Assembly: GCA_036250195.1 (NCBI GenBank)
Contig: JAVHZZ010000005.1
Coordinates: forward strand, 182,511,448-182,575,447
Source: Mixophyes australis
Lineage: Eukaryota; Chordata; Amphibia; Anura; Limnodynastidae
DNA: 64,000 nt
Direction: 5' to 3'
Shown here: piece after piece, positions 48,152 through 58,868 of the stretch
Position numbering within the stretch: position 1 is the first letter of the stretch
How the letters are laid out: each line of letters begins with the position of its first letter
Program-made: the position numbers and the translations under genes
The notes under the pieces: generated by a model
Databases searched by the model: none
Seen by the model: only the letters and a program-made list of their open reading frames with translations
What the model was told of the DNA's origin: nothing

Positions 48152-48717
48152 TGGGGCATATTTAAGTAGCATTGCATAATATCAAAGATAGTTTTCAATC
48201 CTCATCGCATAGATAAGGATTGAACTATATTTCATATTTATCAAAATACTTTCACAGGAACAGCTATTCAGAAAAACAGCTGATCAAGTGAAGTGTAACA
48301 CTTACTTTACACTGCCTCTTCTCCTCTTGTAATCCCGATTTCAATCCCTGTGCGCATGCGTCGAATGAACACCTCAGGCATGAGCACCCTTCTGTCTTCT
48401 GTCGTTCCATAGCTGTAGTGCAAACAGCACTTACAAACAAACTTAAGTCATGTGACAGGAAGAGATCACATGATCCCTCCACACATGCGCTGTCCAGCTC
48501 TGCTCTTTGGAGCAGAGCTGTTAGCAGTAAAAAGCAAAAAGACATTTCAATTTGGTCATTGTTAAATAGCATTACTGAGGGAGTGCTCAGTAAACCGAAG
48601 AGATACGCAAGCAGCAGATATCTATGATATGCGATGCTACGTTGATGAATGACATTTTTGCAGTTAATCGTTAAATCCCCGAAAACATAAGGGATTATTG
48701 ATTGACAAATACACCCC
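48152..48717. mobile_element. possible MITE with 'GGGGCATATTT' ends
   Basis: The left end 'ggggcatatttaagta' and the right end 'gacaaatacacccctt' are imperfect inverted repeats about 560 bp apart. No clear duplication was found, so the boundaries are tentative. Confidence 0.4.
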
Positions 48718-48734
48718 TTTATCACACAGATGTC

Positions 48735-48915
48735 CATTTTTGCCAGCAGCCAATTAACCTAACAGTATGATTTTTGGAATTTAGGAAGAAACCAGAGCAA
48801 TAGGAGGAGAACCATGCAAACACAGCAGTAACATACAAACACCACACAGTTAGGGCCCTGGTCGGAATCAAACCCAGCAATGCTTACTGTTATGCAACCA
48901 TGCTAACCACCAAAC
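48735..48915 (-). mobile_element. decayed SINE (head part)
   Basis: The segment 'gccagcagccaattaaccta' to 'gctaaccacc' matches the head and middle of the SINE at 9831-10177 with many differences. Box B is barely readable. Confidence 0.6.
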
Positions 48916-49905
48916 TAGTGTAGTGCTTACTAAATAGTCAACATTTAAAATGCTCAAATGAGCAAAGTCCTTATTTTTTACCTTAAAACTGGAGACCAAT
49001 TATAGCGCTAAAAAGCAATAATTTTTAGGTGTGCATTCATTTATGTGTTATTAGCAGAGCCTGGTTTTTGTCAGTCTGACAACAGCGTGAAGATTTGGGT
49101 TTGAGGCTTACTGCTGCCTTTCAAAGTGTATCCAAGTCTATTGTATCATGATTTCTATGCCAGAACCCCAAAAACACGACACTCGGTTAGAAAAACAACC
49201 TGCAGTGTGAATATGATCAAGCTGAACAAACACTGTAAAACAGCTGATGGCTCTTTGCCTTTCACATCTTAAAATAATAAACAGAATTTGCTGTAAGTGA
49301 AAATTGCTACATTGCACAAAGTGTATGTTGAATCTGAACACAGACAGTCTTATGATCTTTGTGTATGAAAGTTAACTTTGCCTTGCTGCTGCTCTGTATG
49401 CACATAAATGATCATTTAGAGTTGTAGACGTGCGGCCCGAACGTAAGATGTGAGTCACAAAATTTGCACATTTACGTGGTTATGTAGAGTTCGGTACATG
49501 CAACTGAAAGAAGTGTGTTAGGGAATGCAAATGCATCAGATACATTTAAAGCGCATTCAAATTCACTTCAACTGTATCTTGATACACCAGTAATCATCAT
49601 CAACTCCTGACAGGCATTTCGGCAGATGCATCAAGGTTTAATAGACCCACATTTACGCGAACATGCCCCTACTGTATTCAGCCTACTCTTGCCTGCCCCT
49701 TCCCTCCCCCATTCCTCCTCTTGAACTCAAGGAGATGCAACTCAATGATACGCAAAACAACTATATATGGATGTATGCGCTTGCAAAGTGGTTCAACACA
49801 CCTGTGTCAGCATTGTTTGCTTGGCATGCCTGTCACAATATATATATATTTCATCTTAGTTTTTTCTCCATGAAATAAAGACAAGCCTGATTCACTAGAT
49901 ATAGG
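48916..49905. other. unassigned sequence
   Basis: No gene or named repeat. Directly beyond it, at about 49908, starts a 'gggtcttatttatgaa' element in which the intact hAT inserted. Confidence 0.4.
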
Positions 49906-50183
49906 GTCTTATTTATGAACCTCCAAAGAGGTTTTTATCAAGGAAAAACACGCTGAAAACTGCAGTTTTCAGAGGATTACCACATTTTAAAGTAACAAAT
50001 GCACTATTTATTAGAGATGGGTGGGTCCGGTTCTCCGAGAACCGAACCCACTCGAACTTTGGGTATCCGAGTACCGAGCTGAGCAGCTCGGTACTCTCCC
50101 GCCCATTCCGAATCCAAATCGAGGCCGAACGTCATTGTGACGTTGTCGGATCTCGGGACTCGGTTCTCGCGATACTTCAACTT

Positions 50184-50191
50184 TATAAATA
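50184..50191 (+). promoter_or_regulatory. TATA box of the hAT element
   Basis: 'tataaata' lies 172 bp inside the left end, ahead of the repeat array and the transposase. It is the likely core promoter; the leader would then include the 100-bp repeats unless they are spliced out. Confidence 0.5.
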
Positions 50192-50360
50192 CACGCCTCC
50201 ACAGCAATCCATCGCCATTTGACAGAGGGAGAGAGCAGGGTGTAGTCATAGGCTAATTAGAGCAGGGACAGAGAATACAATATTGTTCTTGCAATTGCTC
50301 TAACCAAAATCGCTAGTGCAGAGAGGAGGATAGAGGTTTATTATTTTTTCTTCATATTTG

Positions 50361-51275
50361 GCACTCCCCAGCGCTTTTGGGGTGTCCCCCATAATTGTGC
50401 ATTAATATTTCTGGCTGTCAAAAGTCATATCTGTCAGCAGTATCTACTAAATAATTTTTAGCACTCCTCAGTGTTTTTGGGGTGTCCTCCCTAATTGTGC
50501 ATTAATATTTCTGGCTGTCAAAAGTCATATCTGTCAGCAGTATCTACTAAATAATTTTTAGCACTCCTCAGTGTTTTTGGGGTGTCCTCCCTAATTGTGC
50601 ATTAATATTTCTGGCTGTCAAAAGTCATATCTGTCAGCAGTATCTACTAAATAATTTTTAGCACTCCTCAGTGTTTTTGGGGTGTCCTCCCTAATTGTGC
50701 ATTAATATTTCTGGCTGTCAAAAGTCATATCTGTCAGCAGTATCTACTAAATAATTTTTAGCACTCCTCAGTGTTTTTGGGGTGTCCTCCCTAATTGTGC
50801 ATTAATATTTCTGGCTGTCAAAAGTCATATCTGTCAGCAGTATCTACTAAATAATTTTTAGCACTCCTCAGTGTTTTTGGGGTGTCCTCCCTAATTGTGC
50901 ATTAATATTTCTGGCTGTCAAAAGTCATATCTGTCAGCAGTATCTACTAAATAATTTTTAGCACTCCTCAGTGTTTTTGGGGTGTCCTCCCTAATTGTGC
51001 ATTAATATTTCTGGCTGTCAAAAGTCATATCTGTCAGCAGTATCTACTAAATAATTTTTAGCACTCCTCAGTGTTTTTGGGGTGTCCTCCCTAATTGTGC
51101 ATTAATATTTCTGGCTGTCAAAAGTCATATCTGTCAGCAGTATCTACTAAATAATTTTTAGCACTCCTCAGTGTTTTTGGGGTGTCCTCCCTAATTGTGC
51201 ATTAATATTTCTGGCTGTCAAAAGTCATAACTGTCAGCAGAATCTACTAAATAATTTTTAGCACTCCCCAGTGGT
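50361..51275 (+). repeat. nine 100-bp tandem repeats in the hAT 5' region
   Basis: Units start at 50361 and every 100 bp to 51161, each with 'gtgcattaatatttctggct' and 'ctgtcagcagtatctactaa'. A partial unit follows at 51261. The units from 50461 to 51160 look identical, so the array expanded or was homogenised recently. The spacing is strictly head to tail with no spacers. Confidence 0.97.
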
Positions 51276-51511
51276 TTGCGCTCAGAATGGATTGAAAGCA
51301 GTCCACATATGATCTAAATGAGCAACCAGGTTCTGTCACCAGTCCTGATGTTAGTGTTCCCAGTACGTCATCTGGCCAAGGCGATGTCAAACAACAGAGT
51401 GTTTTCAAATTAGTGCAAAAAACAAAAACCAAAAAAAAATTTACTGTATTGAAGCGAAAAAGAAGTGTAACTGAGCAAAAGTTAAGTGACGATAAAAAAA
51501 AAATTGCAAGC

Positions 51512-54280
51512 ATGCCATTCTACACACGCAGTGGCAAAGAGAGAATGAGGCCTTCACCTTTGGCTATTAGTGGCAGATCCCAAAAAGTTACCCAGCCTAC
51601 AATTGGTGCACAACTACTGTTACGCGTCAAAGCTGAGCTGCAAGATAACAGTGAGGCATTACAGGAGAATATTTGCTCTGATTCACAAATGACAACAATC
51701 CCTGTGGAGAGTCCATCCAACAGTGGGATGTCTAATCGTGAGCATTCTGCTGATGTGTGCCTTAATAGCCCGAGTGTAGCCGGTGATACCCAAATTGAGG
51801 ATGCCACTTTGGAATTAGAAGAGGATGAGGGGGAGATTTGTGTAGGCGACGAGGGCGCTAATGAGGATGTTGATGAGGATGAGGTTGTTTGTGTAAGTCC
51901 TGCACCAGTGGCAGCAGTTCTGGCACGTGACAAGAAAAAGGCCATTGTCATGCCTGGGCATAAAACAAAAAAATCCACTTCTTATGTGTGGAATTATTTC
52001 TACCCAAATCCAGACAACAATTGTATAGCCATTTGTAGTGTATGTGAAGCCACAGTCAGTCGAGGGAGGGACCTTAACCATCTTGGAACCTCGTCTATGT
52101 TACGCCATTTAACGAGAGTTCATGGCAAAGTGTTGGGAAAAGCTGAAAGTTCTTCCCAAAAGAATACAAGCACTCCCTCATCAGCTAAGACCCTCCGCTC
52201 ACCGACATACCGACGGCTACAAAATACACCCACCACACCATCCTCATCAATATCCTCAGTAGCGCTCGGAGTTAGCCCGGCATCCCACTTAAGGCTGGAT
52301 GACTCCGGCACTATTATTGATTCCTCTGAAGAAAGCGTTAGTCCTGCTGCTGCTGTTGCTGCTGCTGGGGGTGAATCGTCATCCCAGAGGCAGGTGAATA
52401 AAATGAGCAGTCCTACATTTCAGCAATTAACTGTGAAACAATCATTTGCGAGGGGAAGCAAATATGACAGCAGTCACCCAGTCGCCAAGCGAATCACAGA
52501 CGCCATGGCTGCAATGTTAGTGTTAGATCTGCGTCCAATCTCCACAATAAACGCAGCTGGTTTTTCACAGTTAATTGAGGTTTTGTGTCCGCGTTACAGA
52601 ATTCCATCGCGACACCATTTCTCCCGTAAAGCTATTCCACAACTATACCAAAAAGTGTGTAAAAATGTAGAGATTGCGCTGAAAAATGCCATTCTGCCCA
52701 CTGTTCACTTAACCACAGATATGTGGACAAGTGGAAGTGGCCAAACCAAAGACTATATGACTGTGACAGCCCACTGGGTTGGTCATTCACCTTCACCAGC
52801 AGGAACAGCAGCAGCATGTACACCACTACGTAACATTTGTCACAGGCAGGCCACTCTTTGTATCACCGGCTTCACTAACAGGCATACGGCTGACAATTTG
52901 TTACGCAAACTGAGAGATGTGATTGATGCATGGCTTATACCACTCGGACTCTCCCCAGGGTATGTCATTTCAGATAACGCCAACAATATAGTGCGAGCAT
53001 TACAGCTGGGTGATTTCCAACATATTCCCTGTTTTGCTCACACCATCAACTTGGTGGTGCAGAGCTTCCTACGAAATAACCGTGAGGTGCAGGAGATGCT
53101 TTCGGTGGCCCGTAAAATTTCAGGCCATTTCAGGCATTCAGCCACAGCATGTAGGAGATTACAGCAGCTCCAAGAGCAGTTTAACTTGCCCTGCCACCAA
53201 CTTAAGCAAGAGGTGGTAACTCGGTGGAATTCCACCCTGTACATGCTTCAGAGGATGGAGGAACAGCGCAAAGCCATCCAAGCATATTGCACAAGTCATG
53301 ACATTGGGAAAGGAGGGGGGATGTATTTCACTCTTGCACAGTGGGGAATCCTTTCAGTGCTGTGCAAGGTGCTGAAACCATTTGAAGTTGTGACATGTGA
53401 GGTCAGTGCAGACTCTGCTAGTTTGAGCCAAGTCATTCCTTTAATTAGACTATTGGAAAAGCAGCTTGAGAAAATGAAGGAGGAGCTGAAAGCAAGCAAT
53501 TCAGCAAAGTATGTTGGCCTTGTCGATCAAGTACTTAATTCGCTTCACAATGATCCTCGAGTTATTAAGATCTTGAACTCGGATCAGTACGTTTTGGCCA
53601 CTGTGCTTGATCCAAGGTTTAAAACCTACATTGAGTCTTTACTTGTAAATGAGCGAGATGTGAACTTTTGCAAGGAGCTATTGCTCAGCAAGTTGGCCGC
53701 TGAACTGGGCCTCGGCTTGACGACGTGTCCTCCTTCACTTTCTCAAGCTGTTGCTCGTAAAAAATTAAATTTCCAAAAAAGAAGCAGGGAAGACACAGGG
53801 GGCAGACCAGAACAATTTAACATCTGGGCTGGTTTGAAGGATTTTTCAAAAAAATGTGTCACTTTGCCCATAACTCCATCCAATATGAGTATAAACATGC
53901 AAAGGATGGTGGAGGATTACTTTCAAGAGGTAGTTGATATGGAAATGTCAGACAGTCCCTTTCCTTACTGGGAAGAAAAGCAGGCCATTTGGAAACCCAT
54001 GTACAAACTTGCTTTGCAATACCTAAGCTGCCCACCCTCCAGTGTGTACTCTGAACGAGTGTTCAGCACAGCAGGGAACTTAGTCAGTGATCGCCGTAGA
54101 AGGTTACTTCCCAAAAATGTGGAGAAAATGATGTTTATAAAAATGAACTACATCTTCCACGAGGAAGGCCTTCACCATCCAAGACATCCAAGCACTGACT
54201 GTTCTCTAATGGCGGATTCAAGCGGCGATGAATTGATAGTCTGTGATGATGACGTACACACTGATGAGGGTGAGGATTAA
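51512..54280 (+). CDS. hAT transposase with BED zinc finger
   Basis: The enzyme excises and reinserts the element. From the ATG at 51512 the frame encodes 922 residues without interruption. A BED zinc finger has C175, C178, H199 and H204 ('CSVC...HLTRVH'). The RNase-H-like core has Asp403 ('TTDMWTS') and Asp488 ('ISDNANN'). Glu848 lies in the C-terminal hAT dimerisation region ('PPSSVYSERVFSTAG'). All three catalytic residues are present. The frame is open upstream to 51296 but has no ATG there. The likely original start, ATG at 51287 after a possible acceptor 'gcgctcag', is followed by GAT and then TGA at 51293, whereas a sibling copy reads 'MDPDQST' at this place. So the enzyme may lack its first ~75 residues, or is made by another route. 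Confidence 0.9.
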   Translation: MPFYTRSGKERMRPSPLAISGRSQKVTQPTIGAQLLLRVKAELQDNSEALQENICSDSQMTTIPVESPSNSGMSNREHSADVCLNSPSVAGDTQIEDATLELEEDEGEICVGDEGANEDVDEDEVVCVSPAPVAAVLARDKKKAIVMPGHKTKKSTSYVWNYFYPNPDNNCIAICSVCEATVSRGRDLNHLGTSSMLRHLTRVHGKVLGKAESSSQKNTSTPSSAKTLRSPTYRRLQNTPTTPSSSISSVALGVSPASHLRLDDSGTIIDSSEESVSPAAAVAAAGGESSSQRQVNKMSSPTFQQLTVKQSFARGSKYDSSHPVAKRITDAMAAMLVLDLRPISTINAAGFSQLIEVLCPRYRIPSRHHFSRKAIPQLYQKVCKNVEIALKNAILPTVHLTTDMWTSGSGQTKDYMTVTAHWVGHSPSPAGTAAACTPLRNICHRQATLCITGFTNRHTADNLLRKLRDVIDAWLIPLGLSPGYVISDNANNIVRALQLGDFQHIPCFAHTINLVVQSFLRNNREVQEMLSVARKISGHFRHSATACRRLQQLQEQFNLPCHQLKQEVVTRWNSTLYMLQRMEEQRKAIQAYCTSHDIGKGGGMYFTLAQWGILSVLCKVLKPFEVVTCEVSADSASLSQVIPLIRLLEKQLEKMKEELKASNSAKYVGLVDQVLNSLHNDPRVIKILNSDQYVLATVLDPRFKTYIESLLVNERDVNFCKELLLSKLAAELGLGLTTCPPSLSQAVARKKLNFQKRSREDTGGRPEQFNIWAGLKDFSKKCVTLPITPSNMSINMQRMVEDYFQEVVDMEMSDSPFPYWEEKQAIWKPMYKLALQYLSCPPSSVYSERVFSTAGNLVSDRRRRLLPKNVEKMMFIKMNYIFHEEGLHHPRHPSTDCSLMADSSGDELIVCDDDVHTDEGED

Positions 54281-54480
54281 GCTGAAGATGATGACGATAA
54301 CATCTTTTTAAAACTTTCTATGTAAGTGTAGGGTGCAATCTACCCCCAAAGAGGAAAGGGACTTGTGGCATTTCCATATCACATACCATCTTGAAAGGCT
54401 GCTGTTAGGGCAATTTATCCTTAAGGGTAGGGTGTCATAGACAGAGTGACCCTAAACTGGCTTTGTCCATTTTTCATAAT

Positions 54481-54790
54481 ATTGTACAGTCTATAATGGC
54501 TGAATTTTTGGGTATTTTATACAAGTGGAGGGGGGCCTAGAGAGACAGAAACCAAACTGGCTTTTTCCATGTCAATTAATATTGTACAGTCTATAATGGC
54601 TGAATTTTTGGGTATTTTATACAAGTGGAGGGGGGCCTAGAGAGACAGAGTGACCCCAAACTGTCTTTCTCCATGTCAATTAATATTGTACAGTCTATAA
54701 TGGCTGAATTTTTTAGTATTTTATACAAGTGGAGGGGTGCCTTGAGAGACAGAAACCAAACTGGCTTTTTCCATTTCTTTACATATTTAA
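54481..54790 (+). repeat. three ~100-bp repeats in the hAT 3' region
   Basis: Units beginning 'attgtacagtctataatggc' start near 54481, 54581 and 54684. They differ in sequence from the 5' array but have nearly the same period. Confidence 0.9.
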
Positions 54791-55175
54791 CTATAAGTGT
54801 AGGGTGTAATATACATTCAAAGACGATGGCTGCATTGCCAATATGCATAGATGGAGAGGAAGACAATCTGTTTTGTGTGTAGAATAGGCCTACCAACGAA
54901 GAATTAAACTGTTTTTTTGGATGATTTATTACCTCAACAATTAGATTACTTGTCTATAAAACAGTTGGAGCACTAAATTGGGTTAATTTAGGCCCAAAAA
55001 CATGGATTTTCCCAAAAAATAGCAAAACAAAACCAAACAAAACCAAAACCAAAACCAAAACACGCAATGGCGGTTTTGCAAAACCAAAACCAAAACCAAA
55101 ACACGACGGTAATCCAGATCCAAAACCGAATCCAAAACCAAAACACGGGGGTCAGTGACCATCTCTACTATTTAT

Positions 55176-56210
55176 GAAGCTCTAAAAATCGGAGCTTGTC
55201 CCCAACAGCTAGCGATGTTAGCTGTTCTATCCTGTAGGGAGACCATCACAGGAGAGGGATCTTCGGATCCCTCCATGACAGGCTCCACGCTCCTCCCCAT
55301 TGCAAAATTGTACAAGGTCATAAAAATTGCGATCACTTTACTATAGATTATTTGCAGCAACAGGTTCCTATCAGAGTCACTGTCTTGGATAATCAATTTT
55401 AATAAATTGCCACATTAATCACCTTCTTATCATTATATATATGTGACAACGAGTTTGATAAGACTGTAACCTGCCTGCTTCTTGTTTCCCGCAAAATATG
55501 GATTATAGCATGTACTTTTTATAGCCCTTGCTTTTGTTCCCCGGCTCAACAGAATACCACTGCAGTGTCTAATTACATGTGGATACGGGGAAGTCCACGT
55601 CCTGTACTTTAGAATTCTAGGGCATTCTGCAATATACTGGAGCTGATGAATACAGAGAGGGGAATGCATGATAAAGTGAACAGCATGATCTTATGAGTAA
55701 TGATATTATGAGTAAATAACCTCCAGGGTAGTCTAAATGGTGATACGGCACAACATCTCCACAACAGCTAATGGATGTGGTTTTCTTTATTTTATAGTTT
55801 TATATTTATTAATCAGCAAGCAGAATGAGATCAAACAAAGAGTTTTACATTTAGCATACTGAATAAATACCACTATGCATATGATTATTCTAAAAAAAAC
55901 ATAGATATTGGCAGGTTCACAAACTTCCAAGTATAAATCGTTAAGATGTTGGCAATACATCTAATAAATGACATAATATTTTGGAATCTAACCTTGTTGG
56001 AGTTTTGACAGAATCTTGCATAGTGATGCATTACATTATTTGTATAAATCACTATATTTACTCACTATCTTCAAAAATACATTAATAAAATAGAAAAAAA
56101 CAGATAACTGCTACTAAAATGGTTCCTGGGCATCATACCAAGACTTACCAGGAAAGACTTCATAAGCTGATCATGCATAGTCTATATTAAAGCAGAAACA
56201 TAGGTAATAT
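55176..56210. other. unassigned sequence between two hAT elements
   Basis: The first part continues the older repeat that the intact hAT interrupted ('gaagctctaaaaatcgg'). The rest is AT-rich with no gene. Confidence 0.4.
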
Positions 56211-56857
56211 GATATAAATAGAGATGTTCTCTGACCCCAGGGTTTTGGATCTGTATTAACTTCCTGTTTTGGTTTTGGATTTATGCAAAACCGCCCTCAT
56301 GTGTTTTGGTATTGGATCTGTATTGCCAAAATATGCTAAAATCCCATAATTTGGCTCTTTCTCTGTTCCTACATTATTAATAACCTCAATAACACTAATT
56401 TCCTGTCATTTCCAGTCAGTTTTGTCCACCTCACAGTCACTGTAATATTTTCATTCACATTCAACCAAAGACTGCAATGAGCTGGCTGGACACTAAATGA
56501 CAGAGCAACGGCACAAACACAGGGCAGTTCATAGCACATCTAGGAAACATTGCCACAAAGCAGTTGCAAAAAAAAAATTGGCTCAACATTGAATTGTCCC
56601 TCCCACCCATATGTTAAAAAAGTTTAACAAACTCACACAGGAAAAAGGAGGGGTAGCAGGTACATTTTAACCAACCAAGCACTCAGAGACAAGGAGTGCC
56701 ACTGTTGTGGCTGAAGTGCTTGGTTTGTTTGAGCCCAACAAAACAAGCTACCAATTGGCTAAAGGCAGCTAAGCTAACAATGATGTCAATGAACTCTAAG
56801 ACTAAGTGAGCTGGCTGGTTACTAATTGACAGAGCAACAGCACAAACACATGGCAGT

Positions 56858-57045
56858 TATTATTATTATTACCATTTATTTATATAGTGCCACCAATTCC
56901 GCAGCGCTGTACAGAGAACTTACTCACATCAGTCCCTGCCCCATTGGGGCTTACAGTCTAAATTCCCTAACTCACACATACACACACACAGACAGAGACA
57001 CACAGACACACAGACACACAGACTAGGGTCAATTTGTTAGCGGCC
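56858..57045 (-). mobile_element. SINE tail part inside hAT copy 3
   Basis: 'accatttatttatatagtgc' to 'gactagggtcaatttgttag' matches the tail half of the SINE family at 9831-10177, with an (AC)n expansion in the middle. The head with boxes A and B is missing. Confidence 0.75.
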
Positions 57046-57081
57046 AATATGTATGTGTGTTACCTGTATGTTGCCTGTATG

Positions 57082-57719
57082 CTATCTGTATGTTTTTACA
57101 TGGTACAAAAGCTTGCCATGAATTCTTTTCAAATGGCATAACATGGATGAGGTTCCTAGATGGTTAAGGTCCCTACCTCTACTGACTGTGGCTTTACAAA
57201 CGCTACAAATGGCTAGACAACTGTTGTCAATGATTTGGGTAAAAATAATTCCACACATAAGAGGTGAATTTTTGGGACTTATGCCCAGGCATGACAATGG
57301 CCTTCTTCTTATCACTGGCAAGAACTTCTTTCACTGGTGCAGGACTTACACAAACAACAACATCCTCATAAGCGCCATCGTCAGCTACACAAATATCCCC
57401 ACATCCTGTTGCAAACCCAAATTGGCATCCTCAGTTTCTATATCACCACCATCTACACTTGGGCTGCTCATCCACTCATTTGCAGAAATGGTGAGAAGAG
57501 GCTTCTTTTTGACTACAGTATTTTTTCTTTAACAATGTCAATCCTTGTTTTTTTGGATTTCAGTTTCCCTGACTTAAACTCACTATGCACTTGAGCATAG
57601 GCTTTTGTACATGATGTAGAGGGACTAATATCATCATGACTGGTGCTAGCAGCTGCTTGGTGCTCCTGCTCTTCTGTAGACTGGTCAGGATCCATATAGA
57701 TGGCACAGAGCAATGTCAC
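57082..57719 (-). pseudogene. hAT transposase N-terminus pseudogene (copy 3)
   Basis: On the minus strand 57719-57513 reads 'MDPDQSTEEQEHQAA' and a Lys-rich stretch, and 57321-57082 reads a BED zinc finger ('CSVCKATVSRGRDLNHLGTS'). The acidic region between them is frame-broken. Everything after the BED finger, including all catalytic residues, is missing. The N-terminus shows what the intact copy at 51512 probably had before its TGA. Confidence 0.85.
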
Positions 57720-57885
57720 TGGAGACTAGTGAGACACAAGAACACTGCCAACCTCCTGTTTCTGTGTGAGCAATGGCACTCAGAAATGCCACTGGAGACT
57801 GTTAAGTACACTGCTACCCCTTCTGTTTCTTTCTGTGTGAGCAATGGCACTCAGCAATGTTACTGGAGACTGGAGAGTGACAAGA

Positions 57886-58364
57886 TGTCAGGATCTGCCC
57901 ACTTCCTCTGCAGTGTTGTGTCAGGATGCTGCTTCATCTCAGCAGCTCCTGCCTCTGGGATTGGGCTTTATTATTGTGTTTCACTGTATGTATTATCCAG
58001 CAGTACCTCTCATCCACCAGAGGTGCTTTGCTTCTCTGTCTTTTAGGGGTTAACTTGTTGCACCAATTATCTCCTGCACCTGAGTGTTCCCTATTTTTAC
58101 CTGCCTCTTTCTCTCTCTTTCCTGTGCTGGTCATTGATGTTATATGTTGCTGTGCTGTTCCTTGTTGGGCTCCTGGTTCACCTGTTCACCTGCATCAGCC
58201 GTTTTCCTGTTTGCTTTCTGCATCTCCCTGCAATCCCTGTTCTATATCTACACCACCCGGTTTGTACCATACTGCATTTTCTGTAAACAGATCTGCAAAA
58301 AATATTGTGTATTTCACCATATTCTGGGGTCCTTAGCTGTGATTTTCTGCATTGAAATGTGACA
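57886..58364 (+). repeat. 5' LTR of the gag-bearing element
   Basis: The 479-bp LTR matches 62415-62857 ('caggatgctgcttcatctca', 'gcagctcctgcctctgggat') but is visibly diverged, with indels, so it is older than the Gmr1-type pair. Confidence 0.9.
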
Positions 58365-58479
58365 GTATGACCAGCCCAATAAACAGCTTTAGAGCCCTGT
58401 GAAAGATTATGCTTTAGATTTTTATTCCTGGGGCTTTTTCTGCAATTGTTTTTATTCACTTTCTCCTGCAAATGTCTGC

Positions 58480-58866
58480 CTTACAAATCCCTGAACTACC
58501 TCAGCTACAAACTCTATAAGCAGATATAATTTTATTACAATCTCAGCTGGCTCAGTATTCTGCCTTACTTAGGGACCCACTAAAGAGACTGTCAGATTTT
58601 GTTTTTCACAATTTAAATACTGTTGATTTGCCTCAACCAACTTTCTCTGCAGCTGAGTCTGTGCAAACCGCACCTCTTAATAGTGCTATTGCTAATTTGC
58701 AGTTTACCAAGAACTACGGTGTAACAAATTCCAGGTTCACAGGTGGTCCACGCCCCCATCTGAGCGAAAAGAAGCGGCAGCGCAGAAGAACTAACAAATT
58801 ATGTCTCTAATGTGCCAGTAATGCTCACTTCTTACAAGACTGTCCTCTCCGTAGACCACGACAGCC
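58480..58866 (+). pseudogene. gag-like remnant with CCHC zinc knuckle
   Basis: The + strand reads short gag-like sequence ('FTGGPRPHLSEKKRQRRR') and then a knuckle of form C-x2-C-x4-H-x4-C ('ASNAHFLQDC'), with a stop between the two first cysteines. A Tc1 element follows at once. A knuckle usually ends gag, yet gag-core-like sequence lies far downstream (61930-62240). Confidence 0.55.
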
Positions 58867-58868
58867 TA

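Larger units (their letters stand above)
50012..55167 (+). mobile_element. complete hAT transposon, 5156 bp
   Basis: The ends TAGAGATGG (left) and its complement CCATCTCTA (right) are inverted repeats flanked by the perfect 8-bp duplication CTATTTAT (50004-50011, 55168-55175). In order it holds a TATA box (50184), nine 100-bp repeats (50361-51260), a long transposase frame (to 54280), three ~100-bp 3' repeats (54481-54790) and a 3' end rich in 'aaaaccaaaacc'. It is the best preserved of three related copies in the window (see 24357-28724 and 56219-63225). It inserted into an older repeat whose two halves adjoin the duplication. Confidence 0.95.

Noticed and set aside
50361..51275. CRISPR-like array
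   Set aside because: The 100-bp units are contiguous with no unique spacers, in a eukaryotic hAT element.
51413..51511. Transposase start at 51413 giving 955 residues
   Set aside because: The first codon there is GTG, not ATG. The first in-frame ATG of the open stretch is 51512, and the probable original ATG at 51287 is followed by TGA.
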